This document shows, piece after piece, positions 42,282 to 51,385 of a DNA stretch of 64,000 nucleotides. The DNA lies in the NCBI RefSeq assembly GCF_001956915.1, contig NZ_MLJO01000003.1:1-64000 (forward strand), read 5' to 3'. Positions within the stretch are counted from its first letter, which is position 1. Each line of letters starts with the position of its first letter. This DNA comes from Intrasporangium flavum (GTDB lineage Bacteria > Actinomycetota > Actinomycetes > Actinomycetales > Dermatophilaceae). The notes under the pieces were generated by a model. The model made no database searches. It saw only the letters and a list, made by a program, of their open reading frames with translations, and was not told where the DNA came from. The position numbers and the translations under genes were made by a program.

Positions 42282-43237
42282 GTCGGCGGGCCTGCCGGGA
42301 GGTCCGGCCAGGCCCCCGGCCACGCCTCGAGCCGGCGTCGCGTGACGAAGCGGCGGGGCGTGCCGTCGACCGGGTCGGCGAACTCCAGCACCGCGGCGAG
42401 CAGCTGCAGCGGCGAGCCGAAGTCGTCGGCGGCGACGTCGACCTCGACCGGGTAGAGCGGGTCGTGCTGGATCGGGATGCCGAGCCCGGACAGCTGGCAG
42501 CGCAGCTGGTGGGTGCGGCCGGTGCGGGGCACGAGTCGGTAGAGGCCGAGCCCGTCGACGGAGTCGAGCAGCTCGACGAGGGTCTCGGCGTTCGGGGCGC
42601 CGTCGGCCACTTCGCGCGCCTGGTGGGTGCCGTGCTCCTTGACCAGGTGCGTGCGCCGGACGAACGACGTGGGCAGGTCGGGCCGCACCGGGGCCACGGC
42701 GAGGTACTCCTTGTGCGCGAGGCCCGCGGCGAAGACCTGCTGGTAGGCGCCGCGCCAGCGCTGCTCGGTGGTGAGGAGCAGGACGCCGGCGGTCGGCCGG
42801 TCGAGCCGGTGTGCCGGCGTGAGCCGCGGCAGGCCGGTGAGCACGCGGGTGCGGGCCAGGGCGCTCTGCACGACGTGTCGGCCACGCGGCATCGTCGAGA
42901 CGAAGTGCGGCTTGTCGACGACGACGACGCGCTCGTCGCGGTGCAGCACCCCGATGTCGAAGGGCACCGGGACCTCGTCGGGCAGGTCGCGGTGGGTCCA
43001 GACCACCGAGCGCGGCACGAAGGGGGCGTCCGGCGCCACCGGGGCACCCGACGCGTCGACGACCTCCCCCTCCGCGAGCTTGCGGTCGACCTCCTGCTCG
43101 GACAGGCCCGGGGCCAGCCGCTCGACGAGGTGCTCGCGCACGGTCGGCCACGAGCCCGACTGCGGCATCCGGATGCGCTGGGCGTCGACGCCGTGGCGCG
43201 GGGGCAGCGGCGAGGGCGGCACGCCTCCGCGCGCCAC
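42272..43237 (-). CDS. RluA-family RNA pseudouridine synthase
   Basis: A 321-residue synthase. The catalytic motif HRLDRPTAGVLL (about 142-153) holds the nucleophilic aspartate, and GRTHQLRCQLSGLGIPI (about 255) is the second conserved block. There is no clear S4 domain. The target uridine cannot be deduced. GTG at 43237 directly follows the stop of the upstream gene (TGAGTG), so the two are probably co-translated. Confidence 0.88.
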   Translation of the reverse strand: MARGGVPPSPLPPRHGVDAQRIRMPQSGSWPTVREHLVERLAPGLSEQEVDRKLAEGEVVDASGAPVAPDAPFVPRSVVWTHRDLPDEVPVPFDIGVLHRDERVVVVDKPHFVSTMPRGRHVVQSALARTRVLTGLPRLTPAHRLDRPTAGVLLLTTEQRWRGAYQQVFAAGLAHKEYLAVAPVRPDLPTSFVRRTHLVKEHGTHQAREVADGAPNAETLVELLDSVDGLGLYRLVPRTGRTHQLRCQLSGLGIPIQHDPLYPVEVDVAADDFGSPLQLLAAVLEFADPVDGTPRRFVTRRRLEAWPGAWPDLPAGPPTAP

Positions 43238-44347
43238 TCAGCCCTGCCCGGGGCCGTCGAGGATCCTGACCTCGACGTCGGTGCCGGCGAATCGCCCGTA
43301 CTCCCCTGCCGCACGGTCGAGCCCGCGTCGGGTGGTGGCCGACAGGGGCCCGAACGGGCTCACCTCGAGCACCGTGCGCCGGCCGGAGCCGGCCCGCCGC
43401 CACGTGCCGGCGACCTCGCCGTCGACGACGAGCGTCGGCTTGAAGACCATGTTGCGACCGGGCACGACACGGTGGAAGTGCTCCGGCGGCAGCGTGACGT
43501 CGCGCGACTTGTAGCCCAGGAGGAACTCGTCCCACTGGGGCAGCAGGTGCACGCCGGCGTGCCCGTCGGGCTGCGGCGCGTCGACGTGGCTGATCCACAC
43601 CTGCCCGTCGACCTCCTCGCGCACGAGCCGGTCCTCGACGAGCGCCAGCGCCTCGCGCGTCAGGCCGAGCGGCTTGAGCAGCCAGCCGGCGAGGTCCTTC
43701 TCGGTGACGGGTCCGTGACCGCGCACGTAGCGCTCGGCCATCGTGCACAACGCCTCCTCGCGGGAGGGCCTGCGCGAGTGCGGGACCCAACTGTCGATGA
43801 GGACGAAGCTGGGCTGCTTCCCGATGAGCGGGCCCTGGCACAGCAGACCGGTCATGCAGTGGTGGCCGACGAGGTGGTAGGCGCGCTGGTCGGTGGGGTC
43901 GATGCCGTGCTCGACGAGCAACGCGATGACATCGGGCCGGCTCATCGGCTCGGTCAGGTGCTCGGCGAAGAGCCGCCCGGCCTGCTCGATGTGGGCGTCG
44001 GTGATGCCGAGCTGGGCATATCGCGTGGCGAGGGCGCCCCGTGGGGCGCCGAGCAGCTCGCACATCCAGCGGGCGTCTTCGGCCGGCACCCAGTGGATGG
44101 TGCCGCGCATCGGCCACGTGCGCACGACCTCGCGGTCGCGGACCGCCTGCTCGACCTGCTCGAGGGTCAGCCCCGACCGCACCCCGAGCGACCACGCCCC
44201 GCTGGCGTAGTCCTGGGCCTGCAGCGCGCCGAGGTGACGGGTCACCTCGAGCGCGCTCACCGGCGTCGACGCGTCGCCCAGCGCCGGTGCCAGGCCGAGC
44301 GCGACGAGCCGGGTGCGCCGCATGCGGCGCCGGTCCGTGACCTTCAC
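43238..44347 (-). CDS. winged-helix DNA-binding protein (HTH_42 family)
   Basis: A 369-residue protein of the family that includes YcaQ/AlkX-type DNA glycosylases. Visible features are HLGALQAQDYASGAWSLGVRS in parts (about 38-58), VVRTWPMRGTIHWVPAEDARW (about 73-93), and QWDEFLLGYKSRD (about 272), the last being characteristic of the family. It may act on damaged or cross-linked DNA, which is inference. GTG at 44347 lies 31 bases after the dnaE stop. Confidence 0.8.
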   Translation of the reverse strand: MKVTDRRRMRRTRLVALGLAPALGDASTPVSALEVTRHLGALQAQDYASGAWSLGVRSGLTLEQVEQAVRDREVVRTWPMRGTIHWVPAEDARWMCELLGAPRGALATRYAQLGITDAHIEQAGRLFAEHLTEPMSRPDVIALLVEHGIDPTDQRAYHLVGHHCMTGLLCQGPLIGKQPSFVLIDSWVPHSRRPSREEALCTMAERYVRGHGPVTEKDLAGWLLKPLGLTREALALVEDRLVREEVDGQVWISHVDAPQPDGHAGVHLLPQWDEFLLGYKSRDVTLPPEHFHRVVPGRNMVFKPTLVVDGEVAGTWRRAGSGRRTVLEVSPFGPLSATTRRGLDRAAGEYGRFAGTDVEVRILDGPGQG

Positions 44348-44378
44348 CCCCTGGTCCCCCCGTCGCCCGTCCGGTGCC

Positions 44379-47300
44379 TCAGCCCAGGCACGCCGGGCCG
44401 AGGAGCGCCTTGAGGTCGCCGAAGAGCGCGGAGGTCGCGGTGACGCGCAGCGAGTCGTCGAGCGACATGAGCACCGAGCGCCCGGGCTGGGTCAGCTTGA
44501 CCTGGACCTCGGTGGCGCCCGGGTGCTCGCCGAGGACGCGCTTGAGGCTCTCGGCCACGGCCGGGGTGGCCCGCCCGAGCGGGAGGGTGACGACGACGGG
44601 GCCGCGCGGGCCCTCCTTGATGTCGGGGATCGTCAGCTCCTGGGCGAAGATCGAGATCGAGTCGTCGCGCGCGCTGACCCGGCCCTTGACGGCGCACACG
44701 GTGTCCTGGGCCAGCATCGTCGAGTAGGTCATGTACGACGACGGGAAGAAGAGGCACTCGATGGCGCCGTCGAGGTCCTCGACGGTGGCGATGGCCCAGA
44801 GGTCGCCCTTCTTCGTGCGCTTGAGCTGCAGGCTCGTGATGAGCCCGGCGACGGTCACCGGGGTGCCGTCGGGCTTGGCGTCCTCGCCGAGGAGCGAGGC
44901 GATCGGGGTGTCGGCGTGCGCCGAGAGGATGTGCTCGATGCCGAAGAGCGGGTGGTCGGACACGTAGAGGCCGAGCATCTCGCGCTCGTAGGACAGCAGC
45001 ACCGACTTGTCCCACTCGCTCGGCGGCACCGGCGGCAGCCCCGCGAACGGGTCGACGCCGGAGGCGTCGCCGTCGCCGTCGCCGAAACCGAAGGAGGCGA
45101 ACAGGCTGTCCTGGCCGATGGCCTGCTGCTTCTTGACGTCGACGAGCGCGTCGACGTACCGCTCGTGCACCTCGACGAGGCCGCGGCGGCTCTCGCCGAG
45201 CGAGTCGAACGCGCCGCCCTTGATGAGCGACTCGATGGTGCGCTTGTTGCACACGACGGCGTCGACCTTGTCGAGGAAGTCCTTGAACGAGGCGAAGGCG
45301 CCCTTCTTCTCGCGGGCCTCGACGATCTTGTCGACGACGTTGGCCCCGACGTTGCGGATGGCGGCCAGGCCGAAGCGGATGTCGGTGCCGACGGCGGCGA
45401 AGTTGGCCACCGACTCGTTGACGTCGGGCGGCAGCACCTTGATGCCCATGTGCCGGCACTCGTTGAGGTAGAGCGCCGACTTGTCCTTGTCGTCGCGCAC
45501 GCTCGTGAGCAGCGCGGCCATGTACTCGGCCGGGTAGTTGGCCTTGAGGTAGCCGGTCCAGTACGAGACGAGGCCGTACGCGGCGGTGTGGGCCTTGTTG
45601 AACGCGTAGTCGGAGAACGGGACGAGCACGCCCCACAGCGCGGCGATCGAGGCCTCGTTGAACCCCTTGGCCTTCATGCCCTCGGAGAAGGGGACGTACT
45701 CGGCGTCGAGCACCTCCTTCTTCTTCTTGCCCATGGCACGACGGAGCAGGTCGGCGTTGCCGAGCGTGTAGCCGGCGAGCTTCTGGGCGATCTCCATGAC
45801 CTGCTCCTGGTAGATGACCAGGCCGTAGGTCATCCCGAGGATCGGGTCGAGGGCCTCGATCATCTCCTGCTGGAGCTTGCCCTTCAGCTGCGGGTCGAGC
45901 GGGATGAGCTCCTGCTTGCCGTTCTTGCGCAGCGCGAAGTTGGTGTGAGCGTTGACGCCCATCGGACCGGGCCGGTAGAGCGCGAGGGCGGCCGAGATGT
46001 CCTCGAAGTTGTCCGGCTGCATGAGGCGCAGCAGCGCCCGCATGCCGCCGCCGTCGAGCTGGAAGACGCCGAGGGTGTCACCGCGACCGAGCAGCTCGTA
46101 GGTGGCCTTGTCGGTCATGTCCTTGGACAGGGCGTCGAGGTCGATGTCCTCGTCGCGGTTGGCCTTGATGTTCTCGATGGCGTCGTCGAGGATCGTGAGG
46201 TTGCGCAGGCCGAGGAAGTCCATCTTGACCAGGCCGAGCGACTCGCAGCTCGGGTAGTCGAACTGGGTGATGACCTGGCCGTCCTGCAACCGCTTCATGA
46301 TCGGGATGACGTCGATGAGCGGCTCGCTGCTCATGATGACGCCGGCGGCGTGCACGCCCCACTGGCGCTTCAGGCCCTCGAGGCCCTTGGCGGTGTCGAC
46401 GACCTCCTGGAAGTGCGACTCGGTCTGCACGAGGGCCCGGAAGTCGACGCCCTCGTTGTACCGCTTGTGCTCCGGGTTGTAGATCTCCGAGAGCGGCACG
46501 CCCTTGCCCATGACGTCCGGCGGCATCGCCTTGGTCAGCTGCTCGCCGACGCTGAACGGGTGGCCCATGACGCGGGCGGCGTCCTTGACGGCCTGCTTGG
46601 CCTTGATGGTGCCGTAGGTGACGATCTGCGCGACGCGCTCGGAGCCGTACTTCTCGGTGACGTACTTGATGACCTCACCGCGCCGGCGCTCGTCGAAGTC
46701 GACGTCGAAGTCGGGCATCGACATGCGCTCGGGGTTGAGGAACCGCTCGAAGATGAGGCCGTGCGGCACCGGGTCGAGGTCGGTGATGCCCATGGCGTAG
46801 GCGCACATCGAGCCGGCACCGGAGCCACGGCCCGGACCGACGCGGATGCCGTTGCGCTTGGCCCAGTTGATGAAGTCGGCGACGACGAGGAAGTAGCCCG
46901 GGTAGCCCTTGGAGACGATGACGTCCTCCTCGAAGGCCGCCTGCTTGCGGGCGTAGTCGGGCACCCCCTCGGGGAACCGCCGCTGCAGGCCGGTCTCGAC
47001 CTCCTTGATGAACCAGGAGGTCTCGTCCTCGCCCTCGGGCACCGGGAAGCGCGGCATGTAGCGGCCCTCCCCCTCGGTGAAGGAGACCTCGCAGCGCTCG
47101 GCGATGAGCAGCGTGTTGTCGCAGGCCTCGGGCAGCTCGCGCCACAGGTGGCGCATCTCCTGGGCGGACTTGAGGTAGAAGTCGTCGGCGTCGAACTTGA
47201 ACCGGTTGGGGTCCATGAGGGTCGAGCCGGACTGCACGCAGAGCAGGGCCGCGTGCGCCTTGGCGTCCTCGGCACGGGTGTAATGCAGGTCGTTGGTGGC

Positions 47301-47972
47301 CACGAGCGGCAGCTTGAGGTCGCGGGCCAGGCGGATGAGGTCCTTCTGGGTGCGCCGCTCGATGTCGAGGCCGTGGTCCATGAGCTCGACGTAGACGTTG
47401 TCGTTGCCGAAGATGTCGCGCAGCTCGCCGGCGACCTCGCGGGCCTCGTCGTACATCCCGAACCGCAGCTTGGTCTGGATCTCGCTCGAGGGGCAGCCGG
47501 TGGTGACGATGAGGCCCTTGCCGTAGGTCGACAGCAGCTCGCGGTCGATACGCGGCCACTTCGTGTACACCTGGTCGAGGCTCGCGATCGAGGTCATGCG
47601 GAAGAGGTTGTGCATGCCCTCGTTGTTCTCGGCGAGCATCGTCATGTGCGTGTACGCACCGCTGCCGGAGATGTCGTCGCGCCCACCGTCGCCCCAGCTG
47701 ACCTTGGTGCGGTCGGTGCGGTGCGTGCCCGGCGTGATGTAGGCCTCGACGCCGATGATCGGCTTGACGCCGGTGCCCTGTGCCTTCTTCCAGAACTCGT
47801 AGGCCCCGAAGGTGTAGCCGTGGTCGGTGGTGGCGAGGGCCGGCATGCCCATGCGCGCCGCCTCGCTGAACAGGTCGCCGATGCGGGCGGCCCCGTCGAG
47901 CATCGAGTACTCCGTGTGCACGTGGAGGTGCACGAAGTTCTGGTCGTTACGCGGGGCGGGCTGGCTCGACAT
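44379..47972 (-). CDS. dnaE: DNA polymerase III alpha subunit
   Basis: Replicative polymerase of 1197 residues. N-terminal PHP domain (FVHLHVHTEYSMLDGA, about 13-28), palm with catalytic aspartates in PDFDVDFDE (about 412-420), GPGRGSGAGS, fingers, helix-hairpin-helix and C-terminal OB domain (VTVAGLITSLQ). This is the DnaE1 type; the imuB-linked DnaE2 differs. ATG at 47972 lies 8 bases after TAGACT with no ribosome binding site, suggesting a leaderless transcript. The longer frame from 48008 would start inside the promoter. Confidence 0.97.
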   Translation of the reverse strand: MSSQPAPRNDQNFVHLHVHTEYSMLDGAARIGDLFSEAARMGMPALATTDHGYTFGAYEFWKKAQGTGVKPIIGVEAYITPGTHRTDRTKVSWGDGGRDDISGSGAYTHMTMLAENNEGMHNLFRMTSIASLDQVYTKWPRIDRELLSTYGKGLIVTTGCPSSEIQTKLRFGMYDEAREVAGELRDIFGNDNVYVELMDHGLDIERRTQKDLIRLARDLKLPLVATNDLHYTRAEDAKAHAALLCVQSGSTLMDPNRFKFDADDFYLKSAQEMRHLWRELPEACDNTLLIAERCEVSFTEGEGRYMPRFPVPEGEDETSWFIKEVETGLQRRFPEGVPDYARKQAAFEEDVIVSKGYPGYFLVVADFINWAKRNGIRVGPGRGSGAGSMCAYAMGITDLDPVPHGLIFERFLNPERMSMPDFDVDFDERRRGEVIKYVTEKYGSERVAQIVTYGTIKAKQAVKDAARVMGHPFSVGEQLTKAMPPDVMGKGVPLSEIYNPEHKRYNEGVDFRALVQTESHFQEVVDTAKGLEGLKRQWGVHAAGVIMSSEPLIDVIPIMKRLQDGQVITQFDYPSCESLGLVKMDFLGLRNLTILDDAIENIKANRDEDIDLDALSKDMTDKATYELLGRGDTLGVFQLDGGGMRALLRLMQPDNFEDISAALALYRPGPMGVNAHTNFALRKNGKQELIPLDPQLKGKLQQEMIEALDPILGMTYGLVIYQEQVMEIAQKLAGYTLGNADLLRRAMGKKKKEVLDAEYVPFSEGMKAKGFNEASIAALWGVLVPFSDYAFNKAHTAAYGLVSYWTGYLKANYPAEYMAALLTSVRDDKDKSALYLNECRHMGIKVLPPDVNESVANFAAVGTDIRFGLAAIRNVGANVVDKIVEAREKKGAFASFKDFLDKVDAVVCNKRTIESLIKGGAFDSLGESRRGLVEVHERYVDALVDVKKQQAIGQDSLFASFGFGDGDGDASGVDPFAGLPPVPPSEWDKSVLLSYEREMLGLYVSDHPLFGIEHILSAHADTPIASLLGEDAKPDGTPVTVAGLITSLQLKRTKKGDLWAIATVEDLDGAIECLFFPSSYMTYSTMLAQDTVCAVKGRVSARDDSISIFAQELTIPDIKEGPRGPVVVTLPLGRATPAVAESLKRVLGEHPGATEVQVKLTQPGRSVLMSLDDSLRVTATSALFGDLKALLGPACLG

Positions 47973-47980
47973 CGTGGACG

Positions 47981-47986
47981 AGTCTA
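47981..47986 (-). promoter_or_regulatory. -10 element, leaderless dnaE transcript
   Basis: Minus-strand TAGACT, 8 bases, then the dnaE ATG. No Shine-Dalgarno sequence lies between. Confidence 0.55.
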
Positions 47987-48008
47987 AGCCCGGCCACCGA
48001 CGCCCCAC

Positions 48009-48092
48009 GGCGTGTCGTCGCGGGTGTCGCGGCGGGTGTCGCGGGTGGTGTCGCGGCGGGTGTCGCGGCCGGTGTCGCGGCCGGTGCCGGGA
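48009..48092. repeat. 12-base tandem repeat between dnaE and sigma factor gene
   Basis: Seven copies of a 12-base unit close to cgggtgtcgcgg occupy the gap between the dnaE promoter and the sigma factor start. Units vary at one to four positions. It is a minisatellite-like array, likely length-variable between strains. It occupies the place where promoters of the divergent genes would sit. Confidence 0.75.
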
Positions 48093-48115
48093 ACCGGTCG
48101 GGGCGCTGCGGTGTA

Positions 48116-48844
48116 GTGGACGCGTCGGGGCGCGACGATGGTGTCGACGGCACCCGACGCGTCAGCGACGCGCGGCGGAGGGAGGCAGGGATCAGCGCGA
48201 TCGACCGCACGACCGACCGCTCCGGCGAGCCCGGCGAGCCCAGCCAGCCCGGCCAGCCCGGTGAGCCCGGCGAGCCCGGCGGGGCGCTCGTCGACGACGC
48301 CGTGGCCCTGGCCCGCGTGCGCGCCGGCGACCCGACCGCGTACGCCGTGCTCGTCGCGCGGCACGCCCCGATCGCCAAGCGGCTCGCGGTGCTGTCGGGG
48401 GCGGGCCACGAGGCCGACGACGTCGTCCAGGAGGCGTTCGTCAAGGCCTACGCCGCGCTGCCCCGCTTCCGGGCTGGGTCCGGGTTCCGGCCGTGGCTGC
48501 TGCGCATCGTCGTCAACGAGACCCGCAACGCCCTGCGGGGCCGGTCGCGGCGCACGCTGCGCGAGCTGCGCGTGGCCGCCCGCGAGGTCGCCGAGGGAGG
48601 CCGCGGCGATCGGGGCGAGCGCGCCGACCCCGCCGACGCCGCCGTCGTCGCCGACCGCCGAGCGGGACTGCTCCGGGCGCTGGACGACCTGCCCACCGAC
48701 CTGCGCGAGGTCGTCACGTGCCGCTACCTGCTCGAGCTGTCCGAGGCCGAGACCGCCACCGTCCTCGACCTGCCCGCGGGCACCGTCAAGTCGCGGCTGC
48801 ACCGCGCCCTCGTCACCCTCCGGGAGGTGCTCACCGATGGCTGA
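48116..48844 (+). CDS. ECF RNA polymerase sigma factor with collagen-like N-terminus
   Basis: A 242-residue sigma-70 family protein with only regions 2 and 4. Region 2 (about 65-150) has GHEADDVVQEAFVKAYAAL and the -10-binding helix FRPWLLRIVVNETRN. Region 4 (about 185-240) has LPTDLREVV and LPAGTVKSRLHRAL. Residues about 37-55 are Gly-Glu/Gln-Pro triplets from a 9-base DNA repeat. The only ordinary in-frame start before the sigma domain is GTG at 48116, which includes these triplets; a good GGAGGGAGG sits before an ATC at 48191, so the start is uncertain. It is probably paired with the downstream anti-sigma-like protein. Confidence 0.82.
   Translation: MDASGRDDGVDGTRRVSDARRREAGISAIDRTTDRSGEPGEPSQPGQPGEPGEPGGALVDDAVALARVRAGDPTAYAVLVARHAPIAKRLAVLSGAGHEADDVVQEAFVKAYAALPRFRAGSGFRPWLLRIVVNETRNALRGRSRRTLRELRVAAREVAEGGRGDRGERADPADAAVVADRRAGLLRALDDLPTDLREVVTCRYLLELSEAETATVLDLPAGTVKSRLHRALVTLREVLTDG
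48224..48277 (+). repeat. 9-base repeat encoding Gly-X-Pro triplets
   Basis: Six units close to ggcgagccc encode GEP GEP SQP GQP GEP GEP in the N-terminal extension of the sigma factor. The Gly at every third position is collagen-like. Confidence 0.75.
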
Positions 48845-49658
48845 CCTCGTCCCCCGTCCCGGGCCCGACGCCGGCTCCGACCTCGAGCGCGAGCTCGTCG
48901 CGCTCGGCCGGCTGCTCGTGACCGAGCCGCCCCGCGACGACGTCGCCGTGTCGGTCCTGGCCCGGATCACGGCGGCCACGACCCCGGCCCGGCCGGCCCG
49001 GGCGCCGCGGTCGGCACGACGCGTCGGGTGGGCCGTGGCCGCCGCCGTCGCACTGGCCCTCGCCCTCGTGCCGCCGGTGCGCGCCGCCGTCCTCGAGCTG
49101 CTCCACCTCGGCGGCGTCGTCGTGCGCGAAGAACCCCGACCCGGGACGTCCTCGCCGGCCCTGTCCCCCACGCTCCCGCGCACCGCACCGTCCGCGCCGT
49201 CCGCACCCTCCGCGTCGGCCACGCCGATGACGCTCGCGGAGGCCGAGCGACGGATCGGCGCGTCGGTCGCGGTGCCGTCGACCCTCGGGCCGCCCGACGC
49301 CGTCGTGCTCGCCCACGGCGGACGCGTCGTCGAGCTGTCGTGGGGCCCGCGGGCGGCGACGAACGGGTCACCGACGCGTCTGGACGTCTTCGTCGGGTCG
49401 CTGTCGTGGGGCTACGTCAAGACCGTGTGGGACGCCGTGACCCCGACGCGGGTGTCAGGTCACGACGCGCTGTGGTTCGGGGCGCCGCACCGCATCGAGT
49501 GGGTCGACCGCTCGGGCGCCACCCACGCCGAGGAGCCGCGCCTCGCCGGCCCGACCCTCGTGTGGGTGCTGCCCTCGGCCGCCGGCGAGGTGACCTACCG
49601 GCTCGAGGGCCCGGCCGACCTCGACGCCGCGTTGCGCGTCGCCGGCTCTGCCCGCTGA
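48837..49658 (+). CDS. probable anti-sigma / membrane sensor protein
   Basis: A 273-residue protein. The N-terminal cytoplasmic part (about 1-60, SDLERELVALGRLLV) is followed by one membrane segment (VGWAVAAAVALALALVPPV, about 62-80), a Ser/Pro/Thr linker, and an external domain (about 125-270, LAEAERRIGASVAVPSTLG, GEVTYRLEGP). The ATG at 48837 overlaps the sigma gene by 8 bases. Position and topology suggest it restrains the sigma factor; no zinc anti-sigma HxxxCxxC motif is present, so the call is inferred. Confidence 0.68.
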   Translation: MADLVPRPGPDAGSDLERELVALGRLLVTEPPRDDVAVSVLARITAATTPARPARAPRSARRVGWAVAAAVALALALVPPVRAAVLELLHLGGVVVREEPRPGTSSPALSPTLPRTAPSAPSAPSASATPMTLAEAERRIGASVAVPSTLGPPDAVVLAHGGRVVELSWGPRAATNGSPTRLDVFVGSLSWGYVKTVWDAVTPTRVSGHDALWFGAPHRIEWVDRSGATHAEEPRLAGPTLVWVLPSAAGEVTYRLEGPADLDAALRVAGSAR

Positions 49659-49672
49659 CCGCGACGTGCGTA

Positions 49673-49701
49673 CCGGGCCCGCCGAACCGACCCGGGCCCG
49701 G
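49673..49701 (+). terminator. hairpin after anti-sigma-like gene
   Basis: CCGGGCCCG (49673-49681) pairs with CGGGCCCGG near 49693-49701 across an 11-base loop, 15 bases after the stop. No U-tract. Confidence 0.4.
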
Positions 49702-49757
49702 CGGTGTTGACGCACCGACGCCCGGACGCCGCCGGGCCCGTCCCCGAGGAGGTCGCC

Positions 49758-50429
49758 GTGCGCAGATCCCGCTCCCTGGCCCTGCTGTCCGCCGCCGTCG
49801 CCGCCGGCCTGGCGCTGCTCGTCGGGGCCGCGCCCCCGGCGTCGGCCGGTGGTCCGACGTCGGTGCTCGTCGTCGACTACGACGGCTCCCGGGCCGGCGC
49901 AGCCCTCACCGGCAGCGCGGCCTACGCCGACCTCGAGAAGGCGCTCTCGCCCTACGACCCGCCGAGCGGCGACCGCACGGCTCCCGCGTCCTTCATGGGG
50001 ACGAACCTGCGCCTGACGTGGATGATCCACGACGTGACGCCGTGGCGCATCGACGCGGTCACGGTCGACCGGACCGACGTGTGGGTCGAGACGACGATGA
50101 GCGTCGACGGCAGCACCGACCTCTTCTCGGCCCCCTCGGTGCGGCACCGCGCCACCGACGCCGCCCTGCTGCTGCGCACGCTGCGCTCGCTCGGCGTCCT
50201 CGACGGGGCCCGACCGGTCGTGCCCGGCTCCGTGGCCGCGCCGGCGGCACGGTCAGCGGCAGCCGCCTCGGCGGCCCCCTCCGCCCGCGGCCCCGTCGCG
50301 ACCGCGGCCTCGGGACCGCCCTGGCCGGTGACGGCCGGCGTCGCGGGGCTGGCACTCGTCGTCGGCGTCGTCACCGGACTCGTGGCGGGACCGCGCGTGC
50401 GCAGACCTTCACCCTCAGGTCGAACCTGA
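49758..50429 (+). CDS. exported protein with C-terminal membrane segment
   Basis: A 223-residue protein of unknown family. It has a signal peptide (1-30, LALLSAAVAAGLALLVGA ending PPASA), an extracellular domain (about 31-150, TSVLVVDYDGSRAG, TWMIHDVTPWRIDAV), an Ala/Ser-rich linker and a C-terminal membrane segment (VTAGVAGLALVVGVVTGLVAG, given in part) with a basic tail. GTG at 49758 follows GAGGAGG. It is third in the plus-strand sigma cassette and could be its output or signal partner. Confidence 0.7.
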   Translation: MRRSRSLALLSAAVAAGLALLVGAAPPASAGGPTSVLVVDYDGSRAGAALTGSAAYADLEKALSPYDPPSGDRTAPASFMGTNLRLTWMIHDVTPWRIDAVTVDRTDVWVETTMSVDGSTDLFSAPSVRHRATDAALLLRTLRSLGVLDGARPVVPGSVAAPAARSAAAASAAPSARGPVATAASGPPWPVTAGVAGLALVVGVVTGLVAGPRVRRPSPSGRT

Positions 50430-50432
50430 GGG
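50412..50432. terminator. palindrome over the convergent gene ends
   Basis: ccctcaggt-cga-acctgaggg is a perfect 9-base stem with a 3-base loop. It covers the stop codon of the exported protein (50427-50429) and ends 3 bases from the rluD stop. Likely bidirectional terminator. Confidence 0.55.
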
Positions 50433-50434
50433 CC

Positions 50435-51385
50435 TCAGAACGTCCCGGCGACGTCGAGGGCGTGCTGCAGGTCGTCCGGGTACTGGCTCTCGAAGTGGAC
50501 GTACTCCCCCGTGCCCGGGTGCTCGAACCCGAGCCCGACGGCGTGCAGCCACTGGCGGTCCAGGCCGAGCCGCGCCGCGAGCGTCGGGTCGGCGCCGTAG
50601 AGCGGGTCGCCGCAGCACGGGTGGTGCAGCGCCGCCATGTGCACGCGGATCTGGTGGGTGCGGCCGGTCTCGAGGTGGATCTCGAGCAGGCTCGCGTACC
50701 GGAACGCCTCGAGCACCTCGTAGTGGGTCACCGACGGCTTGCCGGTGCTCATGACGGCGAACTTGAACTCGGCGCCCGGGCGCCGACCGATGGGCGCGTC
50801 GACGGTGCCGACGAGCGGGTCGGGCAGGCCCTGGACGAGCGCGTGGTAGGTCTTGTCGACCTGGCGGCTGCGGAACAGGTGCTTGAGCCGGCTGTAGGCG
50901 TACTCGCTCTTGGCCACGACCATGAGGCCGGAGGTGCCCACGTCGAGCCGGCTGACGATGCCCTGTCGCTCGGGGGCCCCGGAGGTGGAGATGCGGTAAC
51001 CGGCCGCGGCGAGGCCGCCGACGACGTCGGGCCCGGTCCAGTTGAGGCTCGGGTGCGCGGCGACGCCGACGGGCTTGTCGACCACGACGAGGTCGTCGTC
51101 GTCGTGGATGATCCGCATGCCCGGCACCGGCTCGGCCACGACCTGCAGGCTCGGGCTGGCCTCGGCGCGCGGCAGCGACACCTCGAGCATCGCACCGGCG
51201 ACGAGCCGCTCGGACTTGCCGACGGGCCGGCCGCCCTGCGCCACGTGACCGGCCGCGGCGAGCTCGGCGGCCTTGGTGCGCGAGACCCCGAAGAGGCGTG
51301 AGACGCCGGAGTCGACGCGCTCGCCCTCGAGGCCGTCGGGGACCAGGACGGTACGGGCCTCGCCCGCGTGGACCGGCTCAGTCAT
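50435..51385 (-). CDS. 23S rRNA pseudouridine synthase (RluD-like)
   Basis: RluA-family synthase of 316 residues with an N-terminal S4 RNA-binding domain (about 15-75, [26 protein letters not shown] in parts). The catalytic motif is [15 protein letters not shown] (about 150-164) and the second block [16 protein letters not shown] (about 250). It is comparable to RluD, which modifies helix 69 of 23S rRNA. The ATG at 51385 overlaps the lspA stop by 8 bases, the usual lspA-rluD arrangement. Confidence 0.92.
   Translation of the reverse strand: MTEPVHAGEARTVLVPDGLEGERVDSGVSRLFGVSRTKAAELAAAGHVAQGGRPVGKSERLVAGAMLEVSLPRAEASPSLQVVAEPVPGMRIIHDDDDLVVVDKPVGVAAHPSLNWTGPDVVGGLAAAGYRISTSGAPERQGIVSRLDVGTSGLMVVAKSEYAYSRLKHLFRSRQVDKTYHALVQGLPDPLVGTVDAPIGRRPGAEFKFAVMSTGKPSVTHYEVLEAFRYASLLEIHLETGRTHQIRVHMAALHHPCCGDPLYGADPTLAARLGLDRQWLHAVGLGFEHPGTGEYVHFESQYPDDLQHALDVAGTF

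Noticed and set aside
42160-42290. Possible small gene in the repeat-rich gap upstream of the large nuclease
   Set aside because: The frame consists of the 12-base repeat plus antisense of the pseudouridine synthase; no start signal is visible.
48001-48092. Possible CRISPR-like or other repeat system in the 12-base array
   Set aside because: Units are contiguous with no spacers and only 12 bases long; it is a tandem minisatellite with no cas genes nearby.
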